The notes: generated from the letters alone by a model not told the origin. DNA of 64,000 nt from Petunia secreta (GCA_029990175.1 JARKIP010000033.1:20505001-20569000), one strand, 5' to 3'. Numbered from the stretch's first letter, positions 11,561-22,745 are shown. Numbers and translations are program-made.

Positions 11561-12239
11561 GAAAGATAACTTTTCCAAGAACCGAGGTGATGGACAACTA
11601 CCTCGAGCCCCACCCCCTGAAAGAGTGGTGAATGTCATAACCGGGGGGTCAGAAGTGAACGACGTGAACTTTGCCGCTGCCAAAAAGTTCGCTAAGCTCT
11701 CCATCACCATGGAGAAAAGGACTCGAGTTGGAGGCTCGGGCAATGATATCCTCTTCGACGACGATGACTGTGATGGGATGATGTTCCCTCATCACGACGC
11801 TCTAGTCATTATGTTGAGGATCAATGACTCTGACATCAAAAGAGTCTTGATCGACCCCGATAGCTCAGTTAACATAATTAGCTACGGGGCCGTTAAGAAG
11901 ATGTGGTTGAAGGGTGAAGTTGTTCCCAAGTCAACAGTGTTAGCTGGCTTCAACAACTCCACGGAGAAGACATTGGGTGAGATCACACTCAAAACATTCG
12001 CCGAGGGGATTACCAAAGAAACACTGTTCCAAGTTATGCCCGAGGATCTGGCTTACAATGTGATCCTCGGAAGACCATGGATCCACTCCATGGAGGCTGT
12101 CCCTTCCACTCTACATCAAGTGATCAAATTCCCTACACCTTGGGGGGTTAGATCAATCAAGGGGGAGCAGCGAGTAGCAAGGGAGTGCTATTCGGTTGCG
12201 CTAAAAAGTGGAGTCGCCCCGGTTGGGCCAAAACAATAG
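11561..12239 (+). pseudogene. Retropepsin-like protease region of the Tat element
   Basis: This is continuous with the third gag frame. The active-site segment reads VLIDPDSSVNIISYGAV at about 11845-11895, where the usual third residue after the catalytic Asp is Gly and is here Asp. The downstream conserved region AYNVILGRPWIHSMEAVPS and LHQVIKFPTPWGV is intact. The frame is then closed by TAG at 12237-12239, and the same frame continues into RT without a shift. Ogre/Tat relatives are known to separate gag-pro from RT by stops or an intron, so the TAG could be either a lineage feature or decay. The Gly-to-Asp change probably damages the protease. Confidence 0.82.
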
Positions 12240-15200
12240 CAACGACTGGATTCGGGGTCAAGCGGGGAGGACGCCCGAGGAGAAGCCGAAAAGATTCCAG
12301 CCTGTGTTCAAGAGCCTCGGAAGCAAAAGGCCGAGGACTCAACTATTGAAGAGTTGGAATCTTTCACTCTATTGAAAGATTTCCCCGATAGGAAAGTGTT
12401 TGTCGGCTCGGAGTTGGACCCGGAGTCGAAAAAAGCAATCATAGAAGTTTTGAAGTCCAACCATGATTGTTTTGCCTGGTCGCATTCAGACATGACGGGT
12501 ATCGATCCGGAGATCATGACCCACAAGCTGAATGTAAACCCAAAATTTACCCTGGTGAAGCAGAAGAAAAGACCTCACGCCGGGGTAAAAAAGAAGGCGA
12601 TCGAGGACGAGACCGCCAAATTGCAAGAGAACGGCTTCATCAGAGAAGTGAAATACCCCGAGTGGCTGGCCAATGTCGTGGTTGTGCCGAAGAAGAATGG
12701 CAAGTGGAGAATGTGCGTAGACTACACTGACCTGAACAAAGCTTGCCCCAAAGATTCATATCCACTACCACAAATTGACAGGTTAATAGACTCCACGGCT
12801 GGACATAAACTATTAGCTTTCCTAGATGCATATTCGGGGTACAACCAAATTCTCATGGACCCGAAGGACGAAGAGAAGACCTCGTTCATCACAGACCGAG
12901 GTACCTTCTGTTACAAAGTGATGCCCTTCGGTCTAAAGAACGCCGGGGCGACATACCAAAGGCTAGTGTGTCGCATGTTTAAAGAGTACATCGAGAAGTC
13001 TATGAAGGTCTACATTGACGACATGCTCATCAAATCGATCCAAATGGAGGATCATTTGAATCATCTGAGGGAAGCTTTTGCTATATTGAGACAATATGGT
13101 ATGAAATTGAACCCTGAGAAGTGCGCCTTCGCCGTAGGATCAGGGAAGTTCTTGGGTTTTATTGTCTCCGAACGAGAAATCGAAGCCAACCCAGATAAAA
13201 TCAGAGCTATTGAAGAAATCCCCGAGGAGCTAACCGGGGTAAAGGAAGTTCAACGCTTAACTGGCCGAGTCGCTGCCTTGAGTCGCTTTATCTCAAGGTC
13301 CTCGGAGCGATGCCACAAGTTCTTCTCCGTTTTGAGAAAGAACAATCACTTCGAGTGGACACCGGAGTGTAAACAGGCGTTGAAAGATTTGAAGCAATAC
13401 TTGGCTAACGCACCGTTGCTTGCCAAGCCAAAGAAAGGAGAGACATTGCTGGTATATTTGGCGGTGTCCGAGGTATCAGTCAGTACAGTGCTGGTTCGGG
13501 AGGAAGATGGCAAACAACAGCCCATCTATTATGTGAGCAAGACACTCCTCGATGCTGAAACCAGGTACCCACACTTGGAAAAATTAGCACTTGCTTTACT
13601 CATTACTGCTCGGAAACTACGGCCCTATTTTCAATGTCGTAGTTTCAACTTTCCCCTTGAGAAATATATTGCACAAACCAGAGTTGTCGGGGAGGTTATC
13701 CAAATGGGCGGTTGAGCTAAGTGAGTATGACATCACTTATCAACCTCGAACTGCCATTAAGTCCCAAGTCTTGGTAGACTTCATGGCTGATTTTAGCATT
13801 GGAATTTTGCCCGAGGCGGAAAAGGAAAACTCCGTGGCAAAGGGATCCCCTTCGGGACTATGGGTACTATACACCGATGGGGCAACAAAATCCAAAGGTT
13901 CGGGGTTAGGCATTGTATTGAGGGCACCCACCGGGGAAAAGGTCAGGCATTCGGTCCAGTTCAAAAAAGTGACCAACAACGAAGCGGAATATGAAGCAGC
14001 TCTAGCGGGTTTGGAGTTAGCTAAAGAAATGGGAGTTGAAAGAATCGAACTAAGGTGTGATTCACAATTGGTGGTCAACCAGATCCTCGGTGATTATACG
14101 GCTCGTGAGCCCAGAATGCAACTATACTTGGATCGAGCACAAAGGATCTTAACACAATTCCAAGAATGGCAAATTAAGCAAGTACCTCAGGAGGAGAATA
14201 CCGAGGCTGACGCCTTGGCGAATCTTGGTTCGGCGATCGATGAAACCCACTCGGGGACTGACTCGGTGGTTCGATTGTTGTCAGCGCAAATGAGAGAGAT
14301 GAAACTACAAGTTAATTCCGTGGATAACCGTTGGGATTGGCGAAGTAAATTCATCTCCTACTTCGACTCGGGGACTGTCCCCCAAGATAGAAAAGAAGCA
14401 AGGAAGCTGAGGACTCAAGCAGCCTCGTATCACTTGATCGAAGGCAATTTATACAAAAGGTTGTATTGCGGCCCGATGGCCAAATGCTTGGGCCCCGACG
14501 AGGCAAGATATGTGATGGCTGAAGTGCATGAAGGCGAATGTGGCAACCACTCGGGGGGAAAATGTCTAGTGCGTAAGTTGTTAAGAGCTGGGTATTATTG
14601 GCCCACAATAAGTGCCGATGTGAAAGCTTTCGTGCAAAAATGTGATAAATGCCAACACCATGGGCGGATGATCCACCAACAGGCTGAGCCTCTTCATTCG
14701 GTGGTGTCACCATGGCCCTTCATGAAATGGGGAATGGATGCCGTAGGACCATTACCCAAAGGGAAAGGTGGTGTTCGTTTCATCTTAGTGTTGACCGATT
14801 ACTTTGCAAAATGGGTGGAAGCAGTGGCTCTCACCGAAGTGAAGCAAAAGCAAGTGATCGACTTCATTAGAAAGAATATCATCTATAGGTTCGGCGTCCC
14901 AAAAGAAATCGCTTGTGACAACGGTAAACAATTCATGGGGGCAGCCATCACCGATTTCTTCAAGCAATGGGGGATCAAAAGAATTGCCTCGACTCCATAT
15001 CATCCAAGCGCCAATGGCCAAGCTGAGTCTTCAAATAGGATCATAATTGAAAATCTGAAGAAGCGACTCGATGAGAAGAAAGGTCCATGGCCCGAGGAGT
15101 TGCCTGGGGTGCTGTGGGCCATGCGAACAACGGAGAAGAACAGCACCGGTGAGACCCCTTTCTCACTAGCCTATTGCATGGACTCTCTCATCCCCATAGA

Positions 15201-15573
15201 AGTGGGTGAACCAAGTCTTCGGTACGCTCACACAGCCGAATACGCTAACCAAGAGGCGATGCGCATTGAGCTAGACTTGCTTGAAGAGAAGAGGGAATTA
15301 GCTTTGGTTTGGTTTGTTGCCCAAAAGAGGCAGATCGAGGCTTACCTCAACAGGAAAGCTAAATTTAGGGACTTCAAGATCGGAGATTATGTGTTGAAAA
15401 CGGTGAACCAATCAACAAAGGAGGACAATGGAGGAAAGCTTATTGCAAATTGGGAAGGACCCTACAGGGTCAAAGCAATCGTTGGAAAAGGTTCTTACCA
15501 AATCGAGCCTCTTCAAGGAGAACCCGAACCTCTGAATTGGAACATCTCCCATCTGAAGCGATACTACTTTTAG
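12240..15573 (+). pseudogene. pol (RT, RNase H, integrase) of the Tat element, one frameshift
   Basis: The reverse transcriptase spans about 12640-13250, with FLDAYSGYNQI, MPFGLKNAGATYQ and the catalytic YIDDM at 13011-13025. The frame breaks near 13630-13660, just after ARKLRPYFQC, apparently by a small deletion, and resumes one frame over as RNILHKPELSGRLSKWAVE. RNase H follows with YTDG at 13870, NNEAEYEA, LRCDSQ and EADALAN. The integrase has an HHCC-like finger. Its catalytic Asp codons are at 14737 and 14917 and its Glu codon is at 15025, an exact DD35E spacing. A C-terminal domain runs to the TAG at 15571. Only the RT/RNase H frameshift and the upstream stop prevent a single polyprotein. 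Confidence 0.93.
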
Positions 15574-16338
15574 CCGAGGTAAATGTCTCTTCAATTCTTT
15601 TTCAATTAAACAGCCCCGAGCCGAATGACGCTCCCACGGCTTTCAAAGGAAATGTACTAACTTGCTCCTCGTTCCATCTTTTTGCTTGACCTTTTCAGGA
15701 AGCGAACCGAACCGTTTCCAGTGCTCGGATTTTCACCAAGATTCAGAACCGAACACTGGGGGGGAGAGAGAAGGGTTGATAGCGAGGTCGACATCGAACC
15801 TCCCAACCGAAGCTTATCTATCCGACAACCGGGGACTCATGCCCGAGGATTAGATTTAGTACGTTGTAATTAGCCCGATAGCAGCGTGTGATCAATCTGC
15901 TTTTATTGAAAGTTTGTTTTAACTTTTTCTACCCGAGGTCCGTCTCGACTTGGTTTCATGTAAACGGCCTTTTTCGGGCTCGTGGATATCAATAAAATGA
16001 CTTTGTTTCCATTCATATAAAGTGACTTTGGTTTCATTCATTTTATCTATATAAACTTTGCACACCGAAGCTGCACAATGCATCGACTCGAGGGCGAGAC
16101 GTCGCCCTAAGTTTGCATCGATTGAATTTAGTTAAGCCTTGCAAGTATATCATTTATCTTTTTTCAGAGTGTTCGGTATATTTGAGAAGCCAACACACGA
16201 AACCCACAAAGCAAAGACCCAAACAGTCTTTCATTAAAAGCCCGAAGGCTGGGATTATTTACATCCAAAAAATGACCCGAAGGTCTAAAACAGAAGCACA
16301 AGAGCCCGAAGGCTTACAAAAACAACACTACAAAAGAT
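15574..16338. other. Region between convergent 3' ends of pol and the antisense gene
   Basis: This 765-bp stretch inside the Tat element has no credible coding frame. It should hold the 3' UTRs of the convergent sense and antisense transcripts. An aataaaatgac word at about 15990 could be a plus-strand polyadenylation signal, but this is weak. Confidence 0.5.
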
Positions 16339-19165
16339 CTATGCCTCGGGAGAATCGCCTCCATCCTCGGAGCCCCCCTCGGCATCTTCATCTTCACCGC
16401 CACTCGAAGCTTCACTTGATGGGAGTTCATCAATGATCGCTTGGGCCTCCACCGATTTTACTTCGGCTTTAGCAATCTCCTCATCTAGGTCAATCTCCCC
16501 GGCGCGGCATCGCTTGAGCAGCCTTAGTCGAGACTTGATAATGGCCCATCGCTTGTCCAGCTCGGCCCTTTTCACCTTGAGTGCAGCCCTATCCTTTCGA
16601 TCAGCGATCTCATCTTGCAGGGCTGCAATCTGAGCATCTTTAGCTGAAAGCTTGGAGGTTTCGCCCTCTAGCTTCTTAATATGGAGCAAATGATCCTTCA
16701 GCTGCTCATGGTGCTTTTTGGCCATGTTCACAGCCTCGGCCTTCGTTCGAGACAGTTCACTATCCAGCCTCGCAACTTCACTCTCCAGCCTCGAGCGCTC
16801 AGCCTGGAAATCCTCACTGAGGAGTTTGAGTTTGGCCTCGGAGTTCACCTCGGCTTCGCGCAAAGCGGCTTGAGACTTGGCCAGCTCGGCCTTCAGCGAA
16901 GCAATCTGGGCGTTGAACTTGTCCCTTTGCTGATCCCATAAGCGAGACACACGCCTAACCTCGGCGGTCCTCGCGGATTCGACCTCGATGGCCTTTAGCA
17001 AAAGGATGAAGGTCTGAGCAAAGTTTAAAGAATCAAGATTAGCTACGAACCAAAGGTAAAAACTGAAAATTCTTGGTTTGAGTATGATAAAACTTACCCT
17101 TACAGCGTTGGAAGCCATCGTGCTATACAGTTGGCCAGAAGTGAACTCTTGCACAACCTTGTCCTCGGTTGGCCCCAGCAAAGGCGTAAGGCTTAGCAGC
17201 TCTTCTCGGCCACACGCTAACAAGTTTGAGGCAACTGGCACTTCAAGTCTCCGATATGACCCTACCGAGGATGAAATCCTCGCGGGTTCGGAATGCGCCC
17301 TGACCGCACCAGTGCCGGCTCCTTCTTCCAGCGCAGCAGCGCCAACTTCCCCAACCTTAGCTTTGCCCTTAGCTCTTGCCGTGGCAACTTCGGCTTCAGG
17401 CTCTTGACCCTCGAGGTCGATAATATCAACATCCCTATGAGCCACCACCTCAGCAGCTGCATCATCGGGCTCATCGACCAACCTTCGGCGCCCACCAACT
17501 GTCGCCTCGGGTCGAGGAGGAACCACCACCTCGGTTCGAGGAGCAACCGAGTGGGAAGATTTCTTCGAAGGGGCCCTTTTCCTCTTCACGCCTGCAACAA
17601 GGGAAGAAGATAGAATAAGAAAACGAAGAAGGAACAACATTCGATAATATCAACCGAAGGCGGATGTTACCTTTGGAGGTCCCTTGACCGGGGGCTCCCT
17701 TCGAAACTTTTGAAAACTTGGAAGCCTTCAACCCCTTATACTCTCCAGCCACCGCCGCCAGATCATCGTCCGACTCGGTTTCCTCCCCATCCTTCTTTTT
17801 CTTCTCCTCCTTCTTCTTCTTCTTACTCTTTTTAGTGTTGATGGCACGGTTTGGAAAGCCTAGCACCGAGGGAAGGAAAATCAGAAAAACAAGGTCAAAG
17901 TCCCAAAGCGACTCACCTAAAGATATTACCCAAAAACTTACCATGCCTCTTGCACGACCAGCCAAATTCGGCGGCCATTTTCATCCACGTCCTCTCGGGA
18001 CGAGTAAGAGCTCCGGTCATCGCTTTGACCCAAGCGGTCAAACCTGCCGGGGGCACGATGTCCACCTTATTGGCTGAAGACACAACAAAGAAATGAAATC
18101 GATCAGTATGAACAAATCACCGAGGAGTGAAATGTGAAAAGAGGAAGGCTTACGTGTGTTATTCCACCGTTCGGGGAAATTTGGCTCGGCGGATAAAACC
18201 TTCGTCTCCAACAAAATGTACCGATCACACCAGCCTCGGTCCCCATGATCTTCACTCTTATGAAGAAGGGCAAATTTACCTCGGTTATTTAGCGCCACGA
18301 CCCCGGCCTTGTGAAAATAGGGGTAGTAGAGTGAGATGAGGTGCTGGAAGGTGAAGTCAATCCCGGCCTTCGTGCTCAACCAATCCATGCATTGAACCAC
18401 CCTCCAGACACCGGGGCCAAGTTGAGCCAAACACAAGTTATAGGCCCGACAAAAGTCATCAATAACTTTGTGAACTGGGAGAGAGAAGCCAAGGGTAAAA
18501 GGATAGGTATAAGCAAAGGAATACCCTTCAATGTTATGGCACACCCGGCTCGTTGGATCAGGGATGATCACCTTCACCTCGGGCGCGAATTGGCATTCCC
18601 TCCGAACCCGCTCAACATGAGCTTGAGTAATGCGTGTCGAGGTAGTATTCACAGGGATATTTCTGTTCTTCTCCTCCTGGTCGGCTGTTTGAGCTTGAAG
18701 TTTCAAGTCCTTGCTATTGTCAAAATGGGAGGGAATGATCTGATGAGGTTCGAGTTCTTGATCCAAGGGGATTGAGGGCCCCGAGGATCCCCCCTCGGCG
18801 GCACTTCCACCTTCGACCTCGTCTACGGCTTCATCGCCCTCGACACCGTCGTCTTCACCATCACCCCCGTCATCATCATCTCTGAGGAGAGCGTCACTAA
18901 AATTGCTCAGCATGACGTCGTCGAGCATGGCGTCATCCTCACCTGCGTCGACTTCCTCCTCCGCCGCCAACTGGCGCATAGCTCTCATCTTACGGCGCTT
19001 TACGCCCCCAACGCCCGACGACACCTCACCACTCTCAACCACAGTCGTGGTGACCGCCGGTGTAACAGCGGCGGCGTCGCCACTAGCAGCAGTCGCAACC
19101 ATGGGCGGAACTCGCACTCTCTCACCCGAATCACTTGAATCTTGTCTTGATATAGTGGCAGACAT
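16339..19165 (-). CDS. Antisense gene of the Tat retrotransposon, five exons, 833 residues, uninterrupted
   Basis: On the minus strand the exons are 19165-18154, 18073-17942, 17859-17671, 17591-17098 and 17013-16339. All four introns are GT-AG, their phases agree (1,1,1,0), and the joined frame of 834 codons has no internal stop. The N-terminal part has acidic runs. A region at about residues 205-330, with YTYPFTLGFSLP and GPGVWRVVQCM, resembles the plant 'putative gypsy type transposon' domain (PF04195). Exon 3 has a Lys-rich, NLS-like patch (KKSKKKKKEEKKKK). Exon 5 is a long coiled coil (about residues 620-760) with an acidic tail. Antisense ORFs of this kind are known in Tat/Retand-like elements, and their role is unknown. 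Nuclear localisation and self-association are inferences. The gene is intact although gag-pol of the same copy is not. Confidence 0.85.
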
Positions 19166-19295
19166 GGCGTCAAACTGAGTTAAAATGTTCTTGGAAACAG
19201 AGGTTGATCAGAGAAAAGTATGGAAAATGGCGTTCTTTTTCTGAGAAGCTTGTAATCGAAGAAGTGAAAGTGAAGGAAAGGATTTGGTAGAGGAG

Positions 19296-19303
19296 TATTT
19301 ATA
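19296..19303 (-). promoter_or_regulatory. TATA box for the antisense gene
   Basis: On the minus strand TATAAATA (context cctataaatactcc) lies about 130 bp upstream of the antisense start codon, a normal distance for a plant promoter with a leader of about 100 nt. It shares ctataaatact with the LTR promoter at 9716. Confidence 0.65.
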
Positions 19304-19531
19304 GGTATGGAAGAGTCAGACTGTGGGACACCATCATCACTGTAACGTTGGGAAAGCCAAAATTACGGCGTGACCGTTCGGTCTACCAACAGATGGATGA
19401 CACGTGTCTATGAGAAGTGACCTGATGAGACGCAGACCGTTGACAAATTTTGAAACACTTGGATAAGATCAAGCCACGTCATTCTCTCGCGAAAACTTCA
19501 TTCCACACCTCGGTTACCTCGGTAGGCAACC

Positions 19532-19545
19532 GAGGAGTGGGGGGA
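19532..19545 (+). other. Polypurine tract of the Tat element
   Basis: The purine run gaggagtgggggga ends five bases before the 3' LTR. That is the expected place and composition for the primer of plus-strand DNA synthesis. Confidence 0.85.
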
Positions 19546-19550
19546 CTATC

Positions 19551-20103
19551 TGTATTGGGTAAAAATCGACCCGCGATGATTTGCCCCGGTCATGCAAATC
19601 TTAACGTCCGAGCTCATGCCTGCGAGCCAGAGACCGAAGCGAATCAATGAATCGCCGAAGCCAAGAGCCGAGGTTGTCATCGAAGGCAAGCCGTAAGCTA
19701 AGCTTCGGTGACAAGTCACCTCGGTCAAGCGACAGGGCCAAGCCACCGAGGTCATTCATTCGCACCTCGGTGGACCCCCTCGGTTCAAGCGGCTTTGCAG
19801 CCCACTACTTTATCCCACTAACTCTTCTATTTAATGCCTAGATCGTGGGAGATGTTTCAGCTGCTAATGGAGAACGTGGGCAAGGCCTACGCGCCTATAA
19901 ATACTAGATCATTTTGTATTGTAGGCATCCAGAAATTTGTACTGAAACGCTGCCCAAATTTGTAATCACATTCATATATTGAAATACCGTTATTTCCTTG
20001 TATTTGCATCTTTTTCACGCATTATTCTTACTTTGATACGAAGAATTGCTTATATCCGAATCCGAATTCTATTTATGTACCTAAACTGATTTAGGCCCAT
20101 ACA
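19551..20103 (+). repeat. 3' LTR of the Tat element
   Basis: The 553-bp partner of the 5' LTR runs from TGTATTGGGT to cccatACA and keeps the canonical TG...CA ends. It differs from the 5' LTR at seven positions by eye and is followed directly by the CCACC target duplication. Confidence 0.96.
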
Positions 20104-21284
20104 CCACCGTCACTTCTATGTTGAGAATTTCGGTACCAAGTCTCATCAAGTGTACCATTATCGAGTCAACAACTCAAGGTCTCATAGCTATTTATTCCTC
20201 ATCTATCCGTTTACTAGATCCCCTGACTCAAACATCAGCATCTTTTGAAAACAACCTTCTAATTTCAATTCCAAGTACTAAAGTCCGATTCAAGCAACGT
20301 GACATCATCAGATCTTGGCAAGTCTGTTGGTGGTAGTGCCCTTACATTTATTATAGTGTTACCGCCGCCACCAACCTTGCCGTCCGAACGTGCTGCCATC
20401 ACTGTTGCCAAACTTGTCGGAGAAACGTGGTGATGCTGCCTTCAAAACAAGTTGCTGCTTATATATATATATATATTTTTTTGCTACTTCAGATTTGAAA
20501 AGTTTTAGATCTGTGATTTTTCGACTTTGTATGGCAACTGTATGTGAACTGTATGGCAGATGTATGTGACTTGTATTTGATTTGTATGCAATATTAATCA
20601 ATTGCATCGCAATTGTATCTCATGTGTTTTAATATTATATGTATGTATAGTTCTTCTTCTTCCCTTTTTTTCCATTTTTATGATAATTATAATGGTGTTA
20701 TGGTGGTGGTTGTTTGAAAGTAGGAGGACTGTATGGCCATTGTTTTTCCATTGTATGTGTGGTGGTATATTGTACATTCACTGTATGTACAATGGACATA
20801 CAAGAGTTATACAATGACATACATTAATTGTATGACTGTACATCATTGTATGTCACATGTATGTCTATTGTATATATTGTATATACAATAGAAAAACACT
20901 TGGCATATAATTAACAATTTTTTTAAAAAAAAAAAAAAAAATTTCAAAAAAAATTCGATGACCGGAATCCAGTGGCTGTAGGTGGCGGCGGCTTGTGGGC
21001 AGAGGATTGGCGGCGCAGGGGTTTTTTGTAGGGGGAGGGGCAGTCTTGAGGAAGAAAGGGGAAGCGGTCTAGGGTTCTGTTTCTACTTTTTATGTATTTG
21101 CTATTTTTTGTTAAAAAATATTGCTACTTTTGAAACACTACTAATATTGTTATTTTTGTGTAAAGTAAAAAGTTAGTTTGTATACTTATGTAACTGACCC
21201 AATAATTTAGATCACCTGCTAATTATGCGTCATGCATAGGCTTGTATCAAGGCACTTTAGAGTAAAAATTTCGCGTAGGGGTCT

Positions 21285-22120
21285 GTTTGGCGCGCGCTAA
21301 TTGATTTGTAGCCGTCAAAAATAAATTCACTGAGAAATAGCCACCTCCGGACAAGTCCCAGTATAAAATACTGGGATCAAAGCCCCAATATTTTATTATG
21401 GGACTTTATATAAAGCTTCAGTAAACTAACCCCAGTATAAAATACTGGGGCTTTGAACAAGATCCAATTATGGGATTTTATTATGTTCAAAGGTCCCATT
21501 ATTTTGTTATGTGACTTTATATAAGCTTCAGTCCCATAACAAAATAATGGGACCTTTGAACATATTAGTTAAAGGTCCCATTATTTTGTTATGTCTCATA
21601 ACAAAATAATGGGACCTTTGAACATGTTATGGGACTTTATATATAAAGTCTCATTATTTTGTTATGAGACTTTATATATAAAGCTTCAGTTCCCTAACAA
21701 AATAATGGGACTTTTAAACATGTTAGTTCAAGGTCCCATTATTTTGTTATGGGACTTATATATAAAGCTTCAGTCCCATAACATGTTCAAAAGTCCCATT
21801 ATTTTGTTATGGGACTTATATATAAAGCTTCAGCCTCATAACAAAATAATGGGACCTTTGAACATGTCAGTTCAAGGTCCCATTATTTTGTTATGAGACT
21901 GAAGCCTTATATATAAAGTCACATAACAAAATAATGAGACCTTTGAACATGTTAAGTCCCAGTATTTTGTTATGGGACTAGTCTGGGGTGTTTTCCAACG
22001 CTAATGGGGCGTACGTGTGCGCGCAAAATTTTGGCTATTTCTCAATTAATTTTGAAACGGTGGATAAAACTCCTTGAGCGTTTCCAAAAATAGCTACGCA
22101 TCAAAATTTCTCACTTTTTA
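21285..22120. repeat. Array of nested short palindromes, MITE-like
   Basis: The core at 21357-21985 repeats two words and their reverse complements many times: ggtcccattattttgttatg and cataacaaaataatgggacc. They are separated by tttatatataaagcttcag and by ttgaacatg spacers. The left end starts with an exact hairpin, cccagtataaaatactggg at 21357-21375. Both flanks contain gcgcgc and a gagaaatagcca word in opposite orientation, suggesting diverged terminal inverted repeats. The single-stranded form could fold into many hairpins. There is no coding content. Confidence 0.85.
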
Positions 22121-22399
22121 GCCATAAAAAGCATCCTGAGTCGATAGGGCAAAGTGCACAAGCAACCACTTTTGCATGCACCCTTACAGTTCTACCACTT
22201 ATGACCACAACTTTGCAAAGGCTGGCTAGGATTTGAAGATTAAATCAAGTTAAGCTAACTTCAGCCCCGGTGGTTTTTAGACCTAAAATTTAAGTTGTAT
22301 GAATTTTACACCATGGATATTCAACTTCATCCTTTAACAGTTTTTAAAAGCATAGGTAAAACTAGCTGCATGCCTAATTTAATTTTGGGCTGTTTACGA

Positions 22400-22745
22400 A
22401 GATACCCATTGAAATTAAAATATTTACCCATTCTTATCCATCACTTTTATATTTACTCAAAATACTCATGAACTATTTACCCAACCTACCCATCCGAATT
22501 GTATACCATAATTTATGTAGTATACTATAAAGGTACACGCCCAATATAACATGAAGGTATGCAGCGAAAATGGTAGACCTGCTATACCATAAAGTATACT
22601 CTAAAAATACAATATACTATAAAGGTATACAATAAAAATGGGTCGATCGGGTAAATATCTTAGATCGCATAAGTAGTATAATTTTTAATGGGTAGGTCGA
22701 GTAAATACTTTGGACTTTATGGTTACTTAGTTCGAAAATTTCTTT
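22400..22745. repeat. MITE-like block with inverted ends and tatacc/ggtata words
   Basis: The left edge has aagatacccattgaaatt and aaatatttaccc; the right edge has matching sequence in reverse (taatgggtaggtcgagtaaatac). Inside are repeated ctataaaggtatac and ctataccataaagtatac words. No ORF is credible. Boundaries and any target duplication are not resolved. Confidence 0.5.

Larger units (their letters stand above)
9371..20103 (+). mobile_element. Complete Ty3/gypsy LTR retrotransposon, Tat lineage, with antisense gene
   Basis: This element is 10,733 bp long, flanked by a perfect 5-bp target duplication CCACC at 9366-9370 and 20104-20108. The order is 5' LTR, primer-binding site, gag, protease, reverse transcriptase, RNase H, integrase, an antisense gene, polypurine tract and 3' LTR. 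The RT, integrase and protease sequences and the placement of an antisense gene between integrase and 3' LTR match the Tat lineage. The sense ORFs carry frameshifts and a stop, whereas the antisense gene is open. LTR divergence of 7 in 553 bp indicates a recent insertion, on the order of half a million years if a typical plant rate of about 1.3e-8 per site per year is assumed. Confidence 0.95.
9172..21190. mobile_element. Non-autonomous MULE-like element split by the Tat retrotransposon
   Basis: Removing the LTR element at 9371-20103 joins a left part (about 9172-9370) to a right part (20104-21190). The left part has gtataaattacaccaaatat, an agcaatattttt block and an aaccctaa motif followed by CT-rich sequence. 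The right part has GC-rich gccgccaccaacc, an array of tgtatg words at 20530-20890, an A-rich run and then aatattgctacttttgaaac and ttagtttgtatacttatgta. The same order of parts recurs at 25600-26631, and the right ends of the two are clearly similar. The ends also resemble those of the Kaonashi MULE at 49457-59592. No coding capacity was found. Exact ends and target duplication are unresolved. Confidence 0.6.

Noticed and set aside
13740..15021. Minus-strand frames opposite RNase H and integrase
   Set aside because: Shadows of a coding strand with strong codon bias; unlike the 16339-19165 gene they do not join by splice sites.
16433..18775. Plus-strand frames between integrase and the 3' LTR, considered as an env-like ORF
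   Set aside because: They are fragmentary mirror frames of the antisense exons; no signal peptide or membrane segment pattern was found.
21357..21985. CRISPR-like regular repeat array
   Set aside because: Repeats are palindromes with near-identical spacers in a plant genome, with no cas genes; a MITE-type palindrome array fits better.
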